Assembly: GCA_035601815.1 (NCBI GenBank)
Contig: DATNNN010000258.1
Span: forward strand, 1 to 17,765
DNA: 17,765 bases
Direction of reading: 5' to 3'
DNA from: DATNNN01 sp035601815
GTDB lineage: Bacteria; Pseudomonadota; Alphaproteobacteria; Rhizobiales; Xanthobacteraceae
Positions 7,055-16,577 of the stretch are shown one piece after another. Both the position numbers and the translations under genes were made by a program. The notes beneath the pieces are model-generated. The model was not told the DNA's origin. It was given only the letters and a program-made list of their open reading frames with translations, and did not search any database. The first letter of the stretch is position 1. Each line of letters begins with the position of its first letter.

Positions 7055-7058
7055 ATTC

Positions 7059-7073
7059 GCCTCTCGAAAAGGC
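7059..7073. terminator. Weak hairpin between tRNA-Gly and ggt
   Basis: A short stem pairs GCCT with AGGC; on the minus strand it can extend to six pairs (one G-T wobble) around a 3-nt loop. It lies between the convergent 3' ends of the tRNA and ggt, where a bidirectional terminator would be useful, but there is no T-run on either side, so intrinsic termination is doubtful. Confidence 0.25.
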
Positions 7074-7079
7074 AGAAAC

Positions 7080-8777
<1,698 letters not shown>

Positions 8778-8784
8778 CGGTTTG

Positions 8785-9381
8785 CTAGCGGCCGACGCGA
8801 TAGTATTCGGCGTTGGGCTTCATGTCGGTGGCGCTCGCCATGCGGTTCGACATGGCGAAGAAGCCGGCCACCGCGGCGATGTCCCAGATGTCGCGGTCGG
8901 AGAAGCCGCTGCCACGCAGCGCCGCGCGGTCGGCTTCCTCGATCGCCCACGGCTCGACCGTGAGCTTCCAGGTGAAGTCTAGCATGGCGCGGGTGCGCAG
9001 ATCGAGCTTGGCGGCGCGGTAGTTGGCGACGATGGTGTCGCCGAGCTCGGCGTCGCCCGAAAGCTTGCGCACCGCCGCGCCGTGGGCGACGAGGCAATAG
9101 TGGCAGTGGTTGGCGCACGACACGACGACGGCGATCATCTCGCGCTCGAGCTTGGAGAGGCCGGACTTCGCCAGCATCAGGTTGTCGGACATGGCGACGA
9201 AGGCTGCGAGCTTGGCCGGATCGAAGGCGTAGGCCGTGAGCACGTTCGGTACGAAGCCGAGCTTCTCGACGCATTTCGCGAAATAGGCCCGCATGGCGGG
9301 CTCGAGCGCCGAAGGCGGCAGGTCGAGAGCGATCGCGGGCTCGGGCGCCTTCGCGGCCGGTGGTTTTGCGGGTGCCGTCAT
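8785..9381 (-). CDS. AhpD-like / carboxymuconolactone decarboxylase-family peroxidase-related protein
   Basis: A 198-aa protein of the AhpD-like, all-helical superfamily (peroxidase-related enzyme group). The redox core is complete: Cys93-His-Tyr-Cys96 followed by His100, with Glu81 exactly 12 residues before the first cysteine. This is the Glu/CxxC/His arrangement of Mycobacterium AhpD, which reduces hydroperoxides through a disulphide relay. An extra Cys89 lies four residues before the motif. An AGGAG 7 nt from the ATG supports the start. The partner that re-reduces it is unknown. It is the upstream gene of a two-gene unit with ggt (7-nt gap), suggesting a shared thiol or oxidative-stress theme, which is inference. 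The substrate cannot be told. Confidence 0.88.
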   Translation of the reverse strand: MTAPAKPPAAKAPEPAIALDLPPSALEPAMRAYFAKCVEKLGFVPNVLTAYAFDPAKLAAFVAMSDNLMLAKSGLSKLEREMIAVVVSCANHCHYCLVAHGAAVRKLSGDAELGDTIVANYRAAKLDLRTRAMLDFTWKLTVEPWAIEEADRAALRGSGFSDRDIWDIAAVAGFFAMSNRMASATDMKPNAEYYRVGR

Positions 9382-9453
9382 CAGGATCTCCTGTCGGCGC
9401 TAAGCTAGCAGCCGCCCCTCGCGAATTCCAAAAAAGATGGCACTCTCCGACGC

Positions 9454-10830
9454 ATGAGCTCGCCGCCACGCGGTTCCCGCCTCGCCATCGCCGGCTGGGT
9501 CATGTTCGATTGGGCCTGCCAGCCGTTCTTCACGCTGATCACCACGTTCATCTACGCACCCTATTTCGCTTCCGCTGTGGTGGGCGATCCGGTGCGCGGG
9601 CAGGCGCTGTGGGGTTTCGCCACCGCCGCGGCAGGAATCGTCATCGCGCTCGGCTCGCCGATAGTGGGTGCGATCGCCGACGCCACCGGCCGGCACAAAC
9701 CATGGATCGCAGCCTTTGGCGCGCTCCTGGTGATCGGCTGCTCTGCACTGTGGTTTGGCTGGCCGGGGGATGCCGCGAGCATCCCCGTCGTCCTCGTCGC
9801 ATTCGCGGTCGGTGCCGTCGGAGTCGAATTCGCCACCGTATTCAACAACGCCATGATGCCGCGGCTGGTGCCGCAAAGCCGCATCGGTTGGCTCTCTGGC
9901 CTCGGCTGGGGCATGGGCTACGTCGGTGGACTTGTGTCGCTCATGCTCTCGCTCGCCTTTCTCGCCGCCGATCCCCACACCGGCCGTACGCTCCTCGGCT
10001 TTGCGCCCGCCTTCGGCCTCGATGCGGCGGCGCGCGAAGGCGAGCGCGCCATCGGCCCGCTCTCGGCGCTGTGGTTCATCGTCTTCGTCATCCCGCTGTT
10101 CGCCTTCACGCCCGACGGCAAGCGCGCGCTCGCCATCCGGGATGCAGCGCGCGCCGGGCTCGCCTCGTTCGCGGCGACGCTGCGCCAGGCGCGGGCGCAC
10201 CGCAACATCGCGCTCTTTCTGCTGGCCAACATGATCTACACCGACGGGCTGATCGCGCTGTTCGCCTTCGGCGGCATCTACGCCGCCGGAACTTTCGACT
10301 GGGGCTCGATCGAAATCGGCATCTTCGGCATCCTGCTCACCATCACCGGTACGCTCGGCGCGGTCATCGGCGGGCGGCTCGACGACCGCATCGGCGCGAA
10401 GCCCGTGGTGCTCGGCTCGCTCATCATGCTGTTCGTGGCCTGCCTCGGTATTCTCTCGATCGGACGCGACGCGATCCTGTTCGTAGTCCCCGTCGAGCCG
10501 CCGGCCGGGCGCGACCTGTTCGTGAGCGTGCCGGAGCGGCTCTATGTGGTGCTTGGCCTTTTCATCGGCCTTGCGGCGGGGCCGCTGCAAGCCGCGTCCC
10601 GCGCCTTGGTGGTGCGCCTCGCGCCGCGGGACCGCATCACGCAATTCTTCGGGTTGTTCGCGCTTTCCGGCAAGCTCACGTCGTTCCTCGGCCCGTTCTT
10701 TGTAGCGACGGTGACCGCCGCCACCGCGAGCCAGAAGGCCGGCGTCTCGGTGCTGCTCGCATTCTTTCTGATCGGCGGCTTGTTGCTCGTGCGCGTGCGG
10801 GTCAGTGGCGGAAGTGGCGCACGCCGGTGA
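9454..10830 (+). CDS. MFS transporter, UMF1/Atg22-like family
   Basis: A 458-aa polytopic inner-membrane protein with about twelve hydrophobic segments. The opening WVMFDWACQPFFTLITTFIY resembles the Y/FDWAxxxF signature of UMF1/Atg22-type major facilitator proteins. The cytoplasmic loop between segments 2 and 3 reads GAIADATGRHKPW, the MFS motif A position, and it recurs in the second half as GGRLDDRIGAKP. The C-terminus is short and ends in a basic GGSGARR. An ATG 17 nt upstream is closed by a stop after six codons, so 9454 is the start. The substrate is unknown; amino-acid efflux is described for fungal Atg22, but transferring that here would be a guess. The gene is divergent from the AhpD-like gene (72-nt gap) and its end overlaps purH by 29 nt. 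Confidence 0.88.
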   Translation: MSSPPRGSRLAIAGWVMFDWACQPFFTLITTFIYAPYFASAVVGDPVRGQALWGFATAAAGIVIALGSPIVGAIADATGRHKPWIAAFGALLVIGCSALWFGWPGDAASIPVVLVAFAVGAVGVEFATVFNNAMMPRLVPQSRIGWLSGLGWGMGYVGGLVSLMLSLAFLAADPHTGRTLLGFAPAFGLDAAAREGERAIGPLSALWFIVFVIPLFAFTPDGKRALAIRDAARAGLASFAATLRQARAHRNIALFLLANMIYTDGLIALFAFGGIYAAGTFDWGSIEIGIFGILLTITGTLGAVIGGRLDDRIGAKPVVLGSLIMLFVACLGILSIGRDAILFVVPVEPPAGRDLFVSVPERLYVVLGLFIGLAAGPLQAASRALVVRLAPRDRITQFFGLFALSGKLTSFLGPFFVATVTAATASQKAGVSVLLAFFLIGGLLLVRVRVSGGSGARR

Positions 10831-12391
10831 ACACCATGGCAACGCCCGCCTGATCGGCGGCGGCGATCACCTCGTCGTCGCGCACCGAGCCGCCTGGCTG
10901 GATCACGGCGGTGGCGCCCGCCTCGATCGCCACGAGCAGACCGTCAGCGAACGGGAAGAAGGCGTCGGACGCCACCACCGAGCCCAGGATGAGCGGCTCG
11001 GCGCGGCCCGCGGCCTTGGCCGCGTCCTCGGCCTTGCGGGCGGCGATGCGCGCCGCGTCGATGCGGCTCATCTGCCCCGCGCCGATGCCGACCGTGGCGC
11101 CGTCCTTGGCGTAGACGATGGTGTTGGACTTTACGTGCTTGGCCACGCGGAAGGCGAACTTCAGGTCGGCGATCTCGGCCGGCGTCGGCTTGCGCTTGGT
11201 GACGGTCTTGAGTTCGAGGTCATCGACCGTCGCGTCGTCGCGCGACTGCGCCAGCATGCCGCCGGCCACCGACTTGAACACGAGCCCGCGCGCGCGGGGA
11301 TCCGGCATGCCGTCGGCCAGCAATAGCCGCAGGTTCTTCTTGGCGCCGACGACGGCGATTGCCTCCTCGCTCGCGTCTGGCGCGATGATCACCTCGGTAA
11401 AGATCTCGACGATGGCGCGCGCCGCTTCCGCGTCGAGCGGCCGGTTGACGGCGACGATGCCGCCGAAGGCGGATATCGGGTCGCAGGCGAGCGCCTTGCG
11501 ATAGGCCTCGACCAGCGTCTTGCCCTCGGCGACGCCGCAGGGGTTCGCGTGCTTGATGATGGCGACGGCGGCGGTGCGGTGCGGATCGAATTCGGCGACG
11601 CACTCGTAGGCGGCGTCGGTGTCGTTGATGTTGTTGTAGGAGAGCTCCTTGCCCTGCACCTGGCGGGCGCTGGCGACGCCGGGGCGCGCGGCGCCGCCCG
11701 CGTAAAATGCCGCGTGCTGGTGCGGGTTCTCTCCATAACGCAGGCGCTCGATGAGCTTGCCGCCGAAGGCGCGCCAGGTGGGGGCTTCGGTGCCGATCGC
11801 GTCGGAGAGCCAATTTCCGATCGCCGCGTCGTAGGCGGCGGTGCGGGCGAAGGCCTTGGCGGCCAGGCGCCGGCGCAACGTGAGCGTGGTGCCGCCGTGC
11901 GCCGCGACTTCGGCAAGCACCGCCTCGTAGTCGGCGGGATCGACCACCACCGCCACGTCGCCATGGTTCTTTGCGGCAGCCCGCACCATCGCCGGGCCGC
12001 CGACGTCGATGTTCTCCACGCATTCCTCGAGCGAGGCGCCTTTGGCGAGCGTCGCCTCGAACGGATAAAGATTCACCACCACGAGATCGATGGGGACGAT
12101 GGCGTGGGTCCGCATCGCCTCGGCGTGATCCTTGTCGTCGCGCACGGCCATGATGCCGCCGTGGACCTTGGGATGAAGGGTCTTCACCCGGCCGTCCATC
12201 ATCTCCGGCACGCCGGTGAACTCGGACACCTCCATTACATCCAGTCCTGCGTCGGCGAGCGCCTTGCCGGTGCCGCCGGTCGACACCAGCGCGACGCCGC
12301 GCGCGGCGAGCGCGCGGGCGAAATCCACGAGGCCGGTCTTGTCGGAAACGGAAATCAGCGCGCGGGCGACGGGGCGAACGCTAGTCGACAT
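10802..12391 (-). CDS. purH: Bifunctional AICAR formyltransferase / IMP cyclohydrolase PurH
   Basis: A 529-aa enzyme carrying out the last two steps of de novo IMP synthesis. Residues about 1-200 form the MGS-like IMP cyclohydrolase domain (ALISVSDKTGL, STGGTGKAL, DGRVKTLHPKVHGGI). The AICAR formyltransferase part follows, with RYGENPHQ at about 218-225, the catalytic Lys280-His281 in IIKHANPCGVAEG, and the FPFADGLLVAIEAG segment near the C-terminus. Length is normal. It is the last gene of a minus-strand run behind rsmB and the heparinase-like gene, with a 60-nt gap containing a hairpin at 12397-12420, so it may have its own leader or promoter. It converges on the MFS gene with a 29-nt coding overlap. 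No strong ribosome site is visible. Confidence 0.97.
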   Translation of the reverse strand: MSTSVRPVARALISVSDKTGLVDFARALAARGVALVSTGGTGKALADAGLDVMEVSEFTGVPEMMDGRVKTLHPKVHGGIMAVRDDKDHAEAMRTHAIVPIDLVVVNLYPFEATLAKGASLEECVENIDVGGPAMVRAAAKNHGDVAVVVDPADYEAVLAEVAAHGGTTLTLRRRLAAKAFARTAAYDAAIGNWLSDAIGTEAPTWRAFGGKLIERLRYGENPHQHAAFYAGGAARPGVASARQVQGKELSYNNINDTDAAYECVAEFDPHRTAAVAIIKHANPCGVAEGKTLVEAYRKALACDPISAFGGIVAVNRPLDAEAARAIVEIFTEVIIAPDASEEAIAVVGAKKNLRLLLADGMPDPRARGLVFKSVAGGMLAQSRDDATVDDLELKTVTKRKPTPAEIADLKFAFRVAKHVKSNTIVYAKDGATVGIGAGQMSRIDAARIAARKAEDAAKAAGRAEPLILGSVVASDAFFPFADGLLVAIEAGATAVIQPGGSVRDDEVIAAADQAGVAMVFTGVRHFRH

Positions 12392-12396
12392 TGCGG

Positions 12397-12420
12397 CGGG
12401 CCCACAAAGAAGGGAGCCCG
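12397..12420 (-). other. GC-rich hairpin just upstream of purH
   Basis: On the minus strand CGGGCTC and GGGCCCG can pair into a 7-bp stem (one G-T wobble) around a 10-nt pyrimidine-rich loop, ending 5 nt before the purH start codon. There is no T-run, so it is not a standard terminator. It might mask or position the purH ribosome site, or be fortuitous. I see no known purine riboswitch architecture in the 60-nt gap. Confidence 0.25.
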
Positions 12421-12451
12421 CGATAGCACGGCGCTGACCGGAGGGAAACGG

Positions 12452-14209
12452 CTAGAGCGGCAACTCCGGACCGGGGCCGGCTTCGCGCCGCTCGACCTGC
12501 GGCATTTCGGTGCGGATGAACGTCCACACCACGCGCGGGACGTCGCGCGCCTTATCGCTGATCACGATCTGGCTCGTGCGCCGCGGGCCGTCGGTGGCCG
12601 ACAGGAACACGCTTTCCTCGAGATCAACCCGCATGGTGGGGGTGGAGAAGAGCCATGTCTCGCGCGCCGAGCCAGGCAGCACGAGGAGCACATTGCGGCC
12701 ATCGGCGAGCCGGCTCGCCTTGATCGACGGGTGCAGGTGGAAGCGGATGGCGAAATTGTCCGTCGCGTCTTGCGAGATTTCCTGCCCCTCGGCCGGAAAG
12801 AACACGTCCTCGCCGTCGAGGCGGCTGCCGTCGTTGGAAAGCCGCCACGAGCGCTGGTGCATGATGCCGAAACGCGCGAGGTAGCCGTCATGGACGGCGC
12901 GCACGAGCGAAGCCCCGTCGCGCTCGACCTGCGTCACGCGCACGGAGCTCGGACCGGCGACGATGGGAATGCCGAACAGCCGGCTGTAGCCGGCGTGGGT
13001 GAGGAAGCGGCAGGAGGAGGTGTCGTTGAGGGTGACGGTGGAGTGCGCGGCGGTGGCGCGCGCCACCTGGCGCCACGAATCGCGCTGGATCGACGGCATG
13101 CCGCAGTTGACGACAACGCGCTGCGGGCCGGCGGAGAATTCGAACGACAGGCAGCCGGCGTGGGCGTCGTAGCTCACCGGCACCGGCGGCGGCGCGCCGG
13201 TATCGGCGACGAGGACGCTGCCGCCTGCCTCCATGCGCTGATAGCCGGACTGCGGGGCGTCGGCGACGGGCGCGCCGCGGGCATCGTCGTAGGCGAGCAC
13301 GGTGGCGAGCAGCCCGGAGGGCGTTTCGCCCATGCCGTTGAACTGCGCGAAGGCGCCGTCGCCGAGGCGAAAGAAGCGCAGCATGGGCATCGCGCGGTCG
13401 ATGGCATTGAGCAAGGCGTGCGGCGGCGGGACGTTGCGTGCCTCGTACGCCTGGCGCAGCGGCAAGAGGTCGAGCAGAATCTCGATCAGCACGCCGGGAT
13501 TGCGGCTGACGTGGCCGCCGTCGGGCAGGATCTGCCAGTCGAGCTCCTCGATCAGCCGCCGGGTGCCGGCCTTGAGCAGCCGCACCTCGTTCGCCATGCA
13601 CAGACCCGCGAAGCAGAGCGCGATCGCGGCAAGCAGCCGCGGATAGCCGTCGCGAGTTTCGTGAGCGGTGCGCCGTAGGTAGCGCACCTGGCGGGCGAGG
13701 CTGCGCAGGAAGGTGCGATAAAAGTCGTGGTCGGCGTCCTGCAGGATGAGCGGCGCCTGCGTCAACCATGAGATGAGGCGGCGGGAGAGAATTTCCGGCT
13801 CCCAGGCGAGCGCGTGCCAGCCGCCCTGCAGCGCGATCCAGTCGGCGACGAGGGCGCGCGCGTTCTCGCGCGCGATCGCGGTGCCGGCGGAACGCAGATG
13901 ACGCAGCCAGCCGAAGCCCAGCAGCGTCTCCGCCCATTCGCGCGACGGCGGTTCGACCTCGAAGGGCGAGCGGCCTTCCGCGGTCACCGCCTTGCCGGCG
14001 AAGACGAAGCGGCCGGCGTAGATCTCGCTCGCGTGGGTGGGGTCGCCGGTGCGCAGATCCTGTGGCGCAATAACCAGGCGCTCGGGCACCTGCAAGCCGA
14101 TGCGCCAACGGTAGAGCGGATGCGAGGTCAGCCGCGTGAGAAATCGGCGCCAGCCGTGACCGGCGACGACGAAGGCGATGCGGGTTCGTTCCGCCATGGC
14201 ACGGCTCAT
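12452..14209 (-). CDS. Heparinase II/III-like family protein
   Basis: A 585-aa protein with two parts: a helical N-terminal half (about 50-330; WGLRHL-like region, EPEILSRRLISWL, DGGHVSRNPGVLIEILLDLLPLR), resembling the alpha/alpha toroid of polysaccharide lyases, and a beta-rich C-terminal half containing ATAAHSTVTLNDTSSCRF, the conserved His-Ser-Thr block of the heparinase II/III family. The function in this lineage is unknown; exopolysaccharide or envelope glycan turnover is the usual guess. No clear signal peptide is seen from the chosen start, though related lyases are often exported. The start is uncertain: ATGs at 14209 and 14197 are both plausible, with a purine-rich AAGAGAG upstream, and a TTG at 14293 would leave no gap to rsmB. 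Its place between rsmB and purH appears conserved in Rhizobiales. Confidence 0.85.
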   Translation of the reverse strand: MSRAMAERTRIAFVVAGHGWRRFLTRLTSHPLYRWRIGLQVPERLVIAPQDLRTGDPTHASEIYAGRFVFAGKAVTAEGRSPFEVEPPSREWAETLLGFGWLRHLRSAGTAIARENARALVADWIALQGGWHALAWEPEILSRRLISWLTQAPLILQDADHDFYRTFLRSLARQVRYLRRTAHETRDGYPRLLAAIALCFAGLCMANEVRLLKAGTRRLIEELDWQILPDGGHVSRNPGVLIEILLDLLPLRQAYEARNVPPPHALLNAIDRAMPMLRFFRLGDGAFAQFNGMGETPSGLLATVLAYDDARGAPVADAPQSGYQRMEAGGSVLVADTGAPPPVPVSYDAHAGCLSFEFSAGPQRVVVNCGMPSIQRDSWRQVARATAAHSTVTLNDTSSCRFLTHAGYSRLFGIPIVAGPSSVRVTQVERDGASLVRAVHDGYLARFGIMHQRSWRLSNDGSRLDGEDVFFPAEGQEISQDATDNFAIRFHLHPSIKASRLADGRNVLLVLPGSARETWLFSTPTMRVDLEESVFLSATDGPRRTSQIVISDKARDVPRVVWTFIRTEMPQVERREAGPGPELPL

Positions 14210-14293
14210 GGGCGCCGTCGCTCTCTTGCGCAGCGTGGACGGTCGATCGGACACCCTCGCGACAACATAACGGAAGCCTCCGTCGGCACCCAA

Positions 14294-15607
14294 TCAACGC
14301 CGAGCGAGCCGGGCGGCATAGAAGCCGTCACAACCGCCCATGCGCTTATCCGAATCAGGCATGTGGCAGGGGAGGGTACGGAGGTCTTCCTTAATAGAAA
14401 TTAACGATGTCTCGCCGCCGATTTCGGCGGGTTTTACGGGCACGCGGGCGAAATCGGGCCGTTCCGCCAGGAGGGCCTCCACCTGATCGATGCCTTCCTC
14501 CGGCTCGAGCGAGCAGGTGGCGTAAATCAACAGTCCGCCGGGACGGACGAGCGCCGCTGCCCGCCGCAGCAGGCGACCCTGCATCGCAGTAAGAGAGGCG
14601 ATGTCCTCCGGCCGCTTGACCCAGGGAATGTCGGGGTGGCGGCGGATGGTGCCGGTGCCGGAGCACGGCGCGTCGAGAAGCACGGCGTCGAACGGCCCGG
14701 CGTGCCATTCGCCGGCGTCGGCGATGACGGCTTCGGCGGAAAGGCCCAGGCGCGTCAGGTTAGCCTCGACACGCTTCAGCCGCGGCGGCGAGCGGTCGAC
14801 GGCGACCACGTCGGCGCCGGCGGCGGCGAGTTGCGCCGTCTTGCCGCCGGGCGCGGCGCAGAGATCGGCGACCTTCATGGCTTTCACGTCGCCGAGAAGC
14901 CGGGCCGGTAGCGCAGCCGCCGCGTCCTGCACCCACCACGCCCCTTCGTCGTAGCCGGGGAGCGCCGTCACCGGACCGTCGGCGATCAAACGCACGCTGC
15001 CGCTGCGAAGTACACGGCCGCCGAGAGGTTCGGCCCATTGCTCCGCATTCTCCTTTACCGAGAGATCGAGCGCGGGCTCGATCTGGTGCGCCGCTGCGAT
15101 AGCGCGCGCCGTTTCCGCGCCGTAGGTTTTCTCCCAGCGATCGAGCAGCCAGGCCGGCGTGTCGACGGTGACGGGAATCGCCGCGAGCTTGTCACGTCCG
15201 TTCGCGGCGAGGCGCCGCAGCACGGCGTTGATCAAGCCGCTATAGCGCCGCGCGACCCGGGTCTCGGCGACGAGCTGCACCGAAAGATCGACGGCGGCGT
15301 GGGCGGGAACGGAAAGAAAAAGAAGCTGCGTTGCGCCGACGAGGAGCGCGGCTTCCACCAGCGGCACGTTGGGCGGCAGGCCCTGCTCGAGATATTGTGC
15401 GAGCAAGGCGCGCAGGCTGCCAAGCCGGCGCAGGCTTGTCGCCACCAGCATACGCATCAGCGCGCGGTCGCGCTGATCGAGGGCGCCGCCCGGCGCAAGC
15501 GCCTCATCGAGCGGCCGGCGGCGGTAGAGCACCGCCATCAGCACGTCCGCCGCGACGCGGCGGGCGGCAAGGCCGGGATGATCGGGACGCGCGGCGGCTT
15601 CACTCAT
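14294..15607 (-). CDS. rsmB: 16S rRNA (cytosine-C5)-methyltransferase, RsmB family
   Basis: A 437-aa SAM-dependent enzyme, expected to methylate C967 (E. coli numbering) in helix 31 of 16S rRNA. Residues about 10-140 form the NusB-like RNA-binding domain (AARRVAADVLMAVL, LDQRDRALMRMLV, LINAVLRRLA). The Rossmann methyltransferase domain follows, with SAM motif I DLCAAPGGKT (249-257), the DAPCSGTGTIRRHPDIPW block (Cys315, product release) and YATCSLEPEEG with Cys365, the covalent nucleophile. The C-terminal GGCDGFYAARL is typical. The start at 15607 gives MSEAAARPDHPGLAARR; an upstream ATG at 15664 adds 19 unconserved residues. The upstream region is shared with the divergent DUF1674 gene. A heparinase-like gene and purH follow on the same strand. 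Confidence 0.95.
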   Translation of the reverse strand: MSEAAARPDHPGLAARRVAADVLMAVLYRRRPLDEALAPGGALDQRDRALMRMLVATSLRRLGSLRALLAQYLEQGLPPNVPLVEAALLVGATQLLFLSVPAHAAVDLSVQLVAETRVARRYSGLINAVLRRLAANGRDKLAAIPVTVDTPAWLLDRWEKTYGAETARAIAAAHQIEPALDLSVKENAEQWAEPLGGRVLRSGSVRLIADGPVTALPGYDEGAWWVQDAAAALPARLLGDVKAMKVADLCAAPGGKTAQLAAAGADVVAVDRSPPRLKRVEANLTRLGLSAEAVIADAGEWHAGPFDAVLLDAPCSGTGTIRRHPDIPWVKRPEDIASLTAMQGRLLRRAAALVRPGGLLIYATCSLEPEEGIDQVEALLAERPDFARVPVKPAEIGGETSLISIKEDLRTLPCHMPDSDKRMGGCDGFYAARLARR

Positions 15608-15708
15608 GGGCACAAAGTCGGATGAATCCGCATGCGACGCAATCGGACTCTGCCGCAACGGCAAATGGGCTTGCCTTGATCCTGCCGCTCTGGCTGAAGG
15701 GATGCGCC

Positions 15709-15894
15709 ATGGGTGACTCGAAGTCCCGCAAGCTTTCCCCCGCCGCCGAACGGGCGCTCGCCGAGGCTGCCGCCCGCCGCGCCGAGGTCGATCGCAAGGT
15801 CGCCGAGCGGCCGAAGGAGAAGCAGGGGCGAAACGGCCTTGAGCCTACTCGCTACGGCGACTGGGAGAAGAAGGGCATCGCCAGCGACTTCTGA
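15709..15894 (+). CDS. DUF1674 / SDHAF4-like small protein
   Basis: A 61-aa charged protein ending in the family signature RNGLEPTRYGDWEKKGIASDF (about residues 41-61). DUF1674 includes mitochondrial SDHAF4/Sdh8, which assists assembly of flavinylated succinate dehydrogenase subunit A; a similar role in Alphaproteobacteria is an inference. The N-terminal half is Lys/Arg/Ala/Glu-rich and looks helical and unstructured rather than catalytic. The start at 15709 has AAGGGA 6 nt upstream; a longer in-frame start at about 15623 is possible but would add an atypical hydrophobic extension. Its TGA shares one base with the ATG of the extensin-like gene, implying translational coupling. It is divergent from rsmB. 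Confidence 0.88.
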   Translation: MGDSKSRKLSPAAERALAEAAARRAEVDRKVAERPKEKQGRNGLEPTRYGDWEKKGIASDF

Positions 15895-16577
15895 TGCGTG
15901 GCTTCATCGCGGCGGCAATCGGCCTATTGCTCATCGCGGGCATCGCGACCGTGGTGATGAATGCGGAGCGCATCCTCGATCGGGTTGCCCCGTTCGATTT
16001 CGACCAGCCGCCTGGGATTTCGACCTCCGTTCACTTGCAGCTATTTCGCTGGAAGCCGGAACGCTGCCTCGCCGCATTGACGCGCGGCGGCGTCGATCAC
16101 CGCCTGGTGCCGGCGAAGGAGATGGAGAATGGCTGCGGCTACGGCGGCGCCGTGAGCCTGCAGCAGTCGGGCGTGCGCTACGGCAGTCGCATTATGCTTC
16201 AATGTCACGCCATGGCCGCGCTCATTTTATGGGAACGTCAGGTGCTCGCTCCGGCGGCGGAGCGTTATGGCGAGAAGCTCACCGCCGTTCGTCACCTCGG
16301 CACGTACTCCTGCCGCAACCGCAACCATCAACGCGAAGGCCGGCGCAGCGAGCACGCCACCGCGAACGCTATCGACGTCGCCGGATTCACGTTTGCCGAC
16401 GGCTCTTCCATCAGCATCACCAAGGACTGGAAGGACGACGGCGCCAAAGGCCGCTTCCTGCGCGAGGTGCGCGACGGCGCCTGCCGCGCCTTCAACGTGG
16501 TGCTGTCGCCGGACTACAACGCCGCCCACCGCAGCCATTTCCATTTCGACATGGGGCGGTGGCTGATTTGCCGCTGA
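15894..16577 (+). CDS. Extensin-like family protein, probable M15-type zinc peptidase
   Basis: A 227-aa protein. One hydrophobic N-terminal segment (residues about 4-22) acts as signal peptide or anchor, placing the rest in the periplasm. The domain is of the extensin-like C-terminal family, despite the plant-derived name. It carries SEHATANAID (His154, Asp161) and HRSHFHFD (His215, His217), the SxH(x6)D ... HxH pattern that binds zinc in VanX/DacB-like D,D-peptidases. Six cysteines (58, 81, 104, 140, 197, 226) fit periplasmic disulphides, and GTYSCRNRN is a family hallmark. A peptidoglycan peptide is a reasonable but unproven substrate. Translation probably follows the DUF1674 gene through a one-base TGA/ATG overlap. 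It ends directly against the acs stop codon. Confidence 0.87.
   Translation: MRGFIAAAIGLLLIAGIATVVMNAERILDRVAPFDFDQPPGISTSVHLQLFRWKPERCLAALTRGGVDHRLVPAKEMENGCGYGGAVSLQQSGVRYGSRIMLQCHAMAALILWERQVLAPAAERYGEKLTAVRHLGTYSCRNRNHQREGRRSEHATANAIDVAGFTFADGSSISITKDWKDDGAKGRFLREVRDGACRAFNVVLSPDYNAAHRSHFHFDMGRWLICR

Noticed and set aside
6980..7079. Possible integration (att) site at the 3' end of tRNA-Gly
   Set aside because: There is no integrase, no duplicated tRNA 3' end and no foreign-looking DNA downstream; ggt follows after 25 nt.
9382..9395. Short inverted repeat CAGGA/TCCTG in front of the AhpD-like gene
   Set aside because: The arms are only 5 bp and coincide with the AGGAG ribosome-binding site, so symmetry is probably incidental.
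9400..10842. Long open frame of 480 codons antisense to the MFS gene
   Set aside because: The translation is Arg/Glu/His-rich with no recognisable domain, while the plus strand encodes a clear twelve-segment transporter. This is a typical GC-rich shadow.
11549..13678. A 709-codon plus-strand open frame across purH and the heparinase-like gene
   Set aside because: It spans two well-supported minus-strand genes and their intergenic gap, with low-complexity Gly/Ala/Arg/His composition and no motif.
14391..14404. A second TTAA...TTAA pair
   Set aside because: The spacing is 6 nt, not 7, and it lies inside rsmB coding sequence, so it is not a credible CtrA site.
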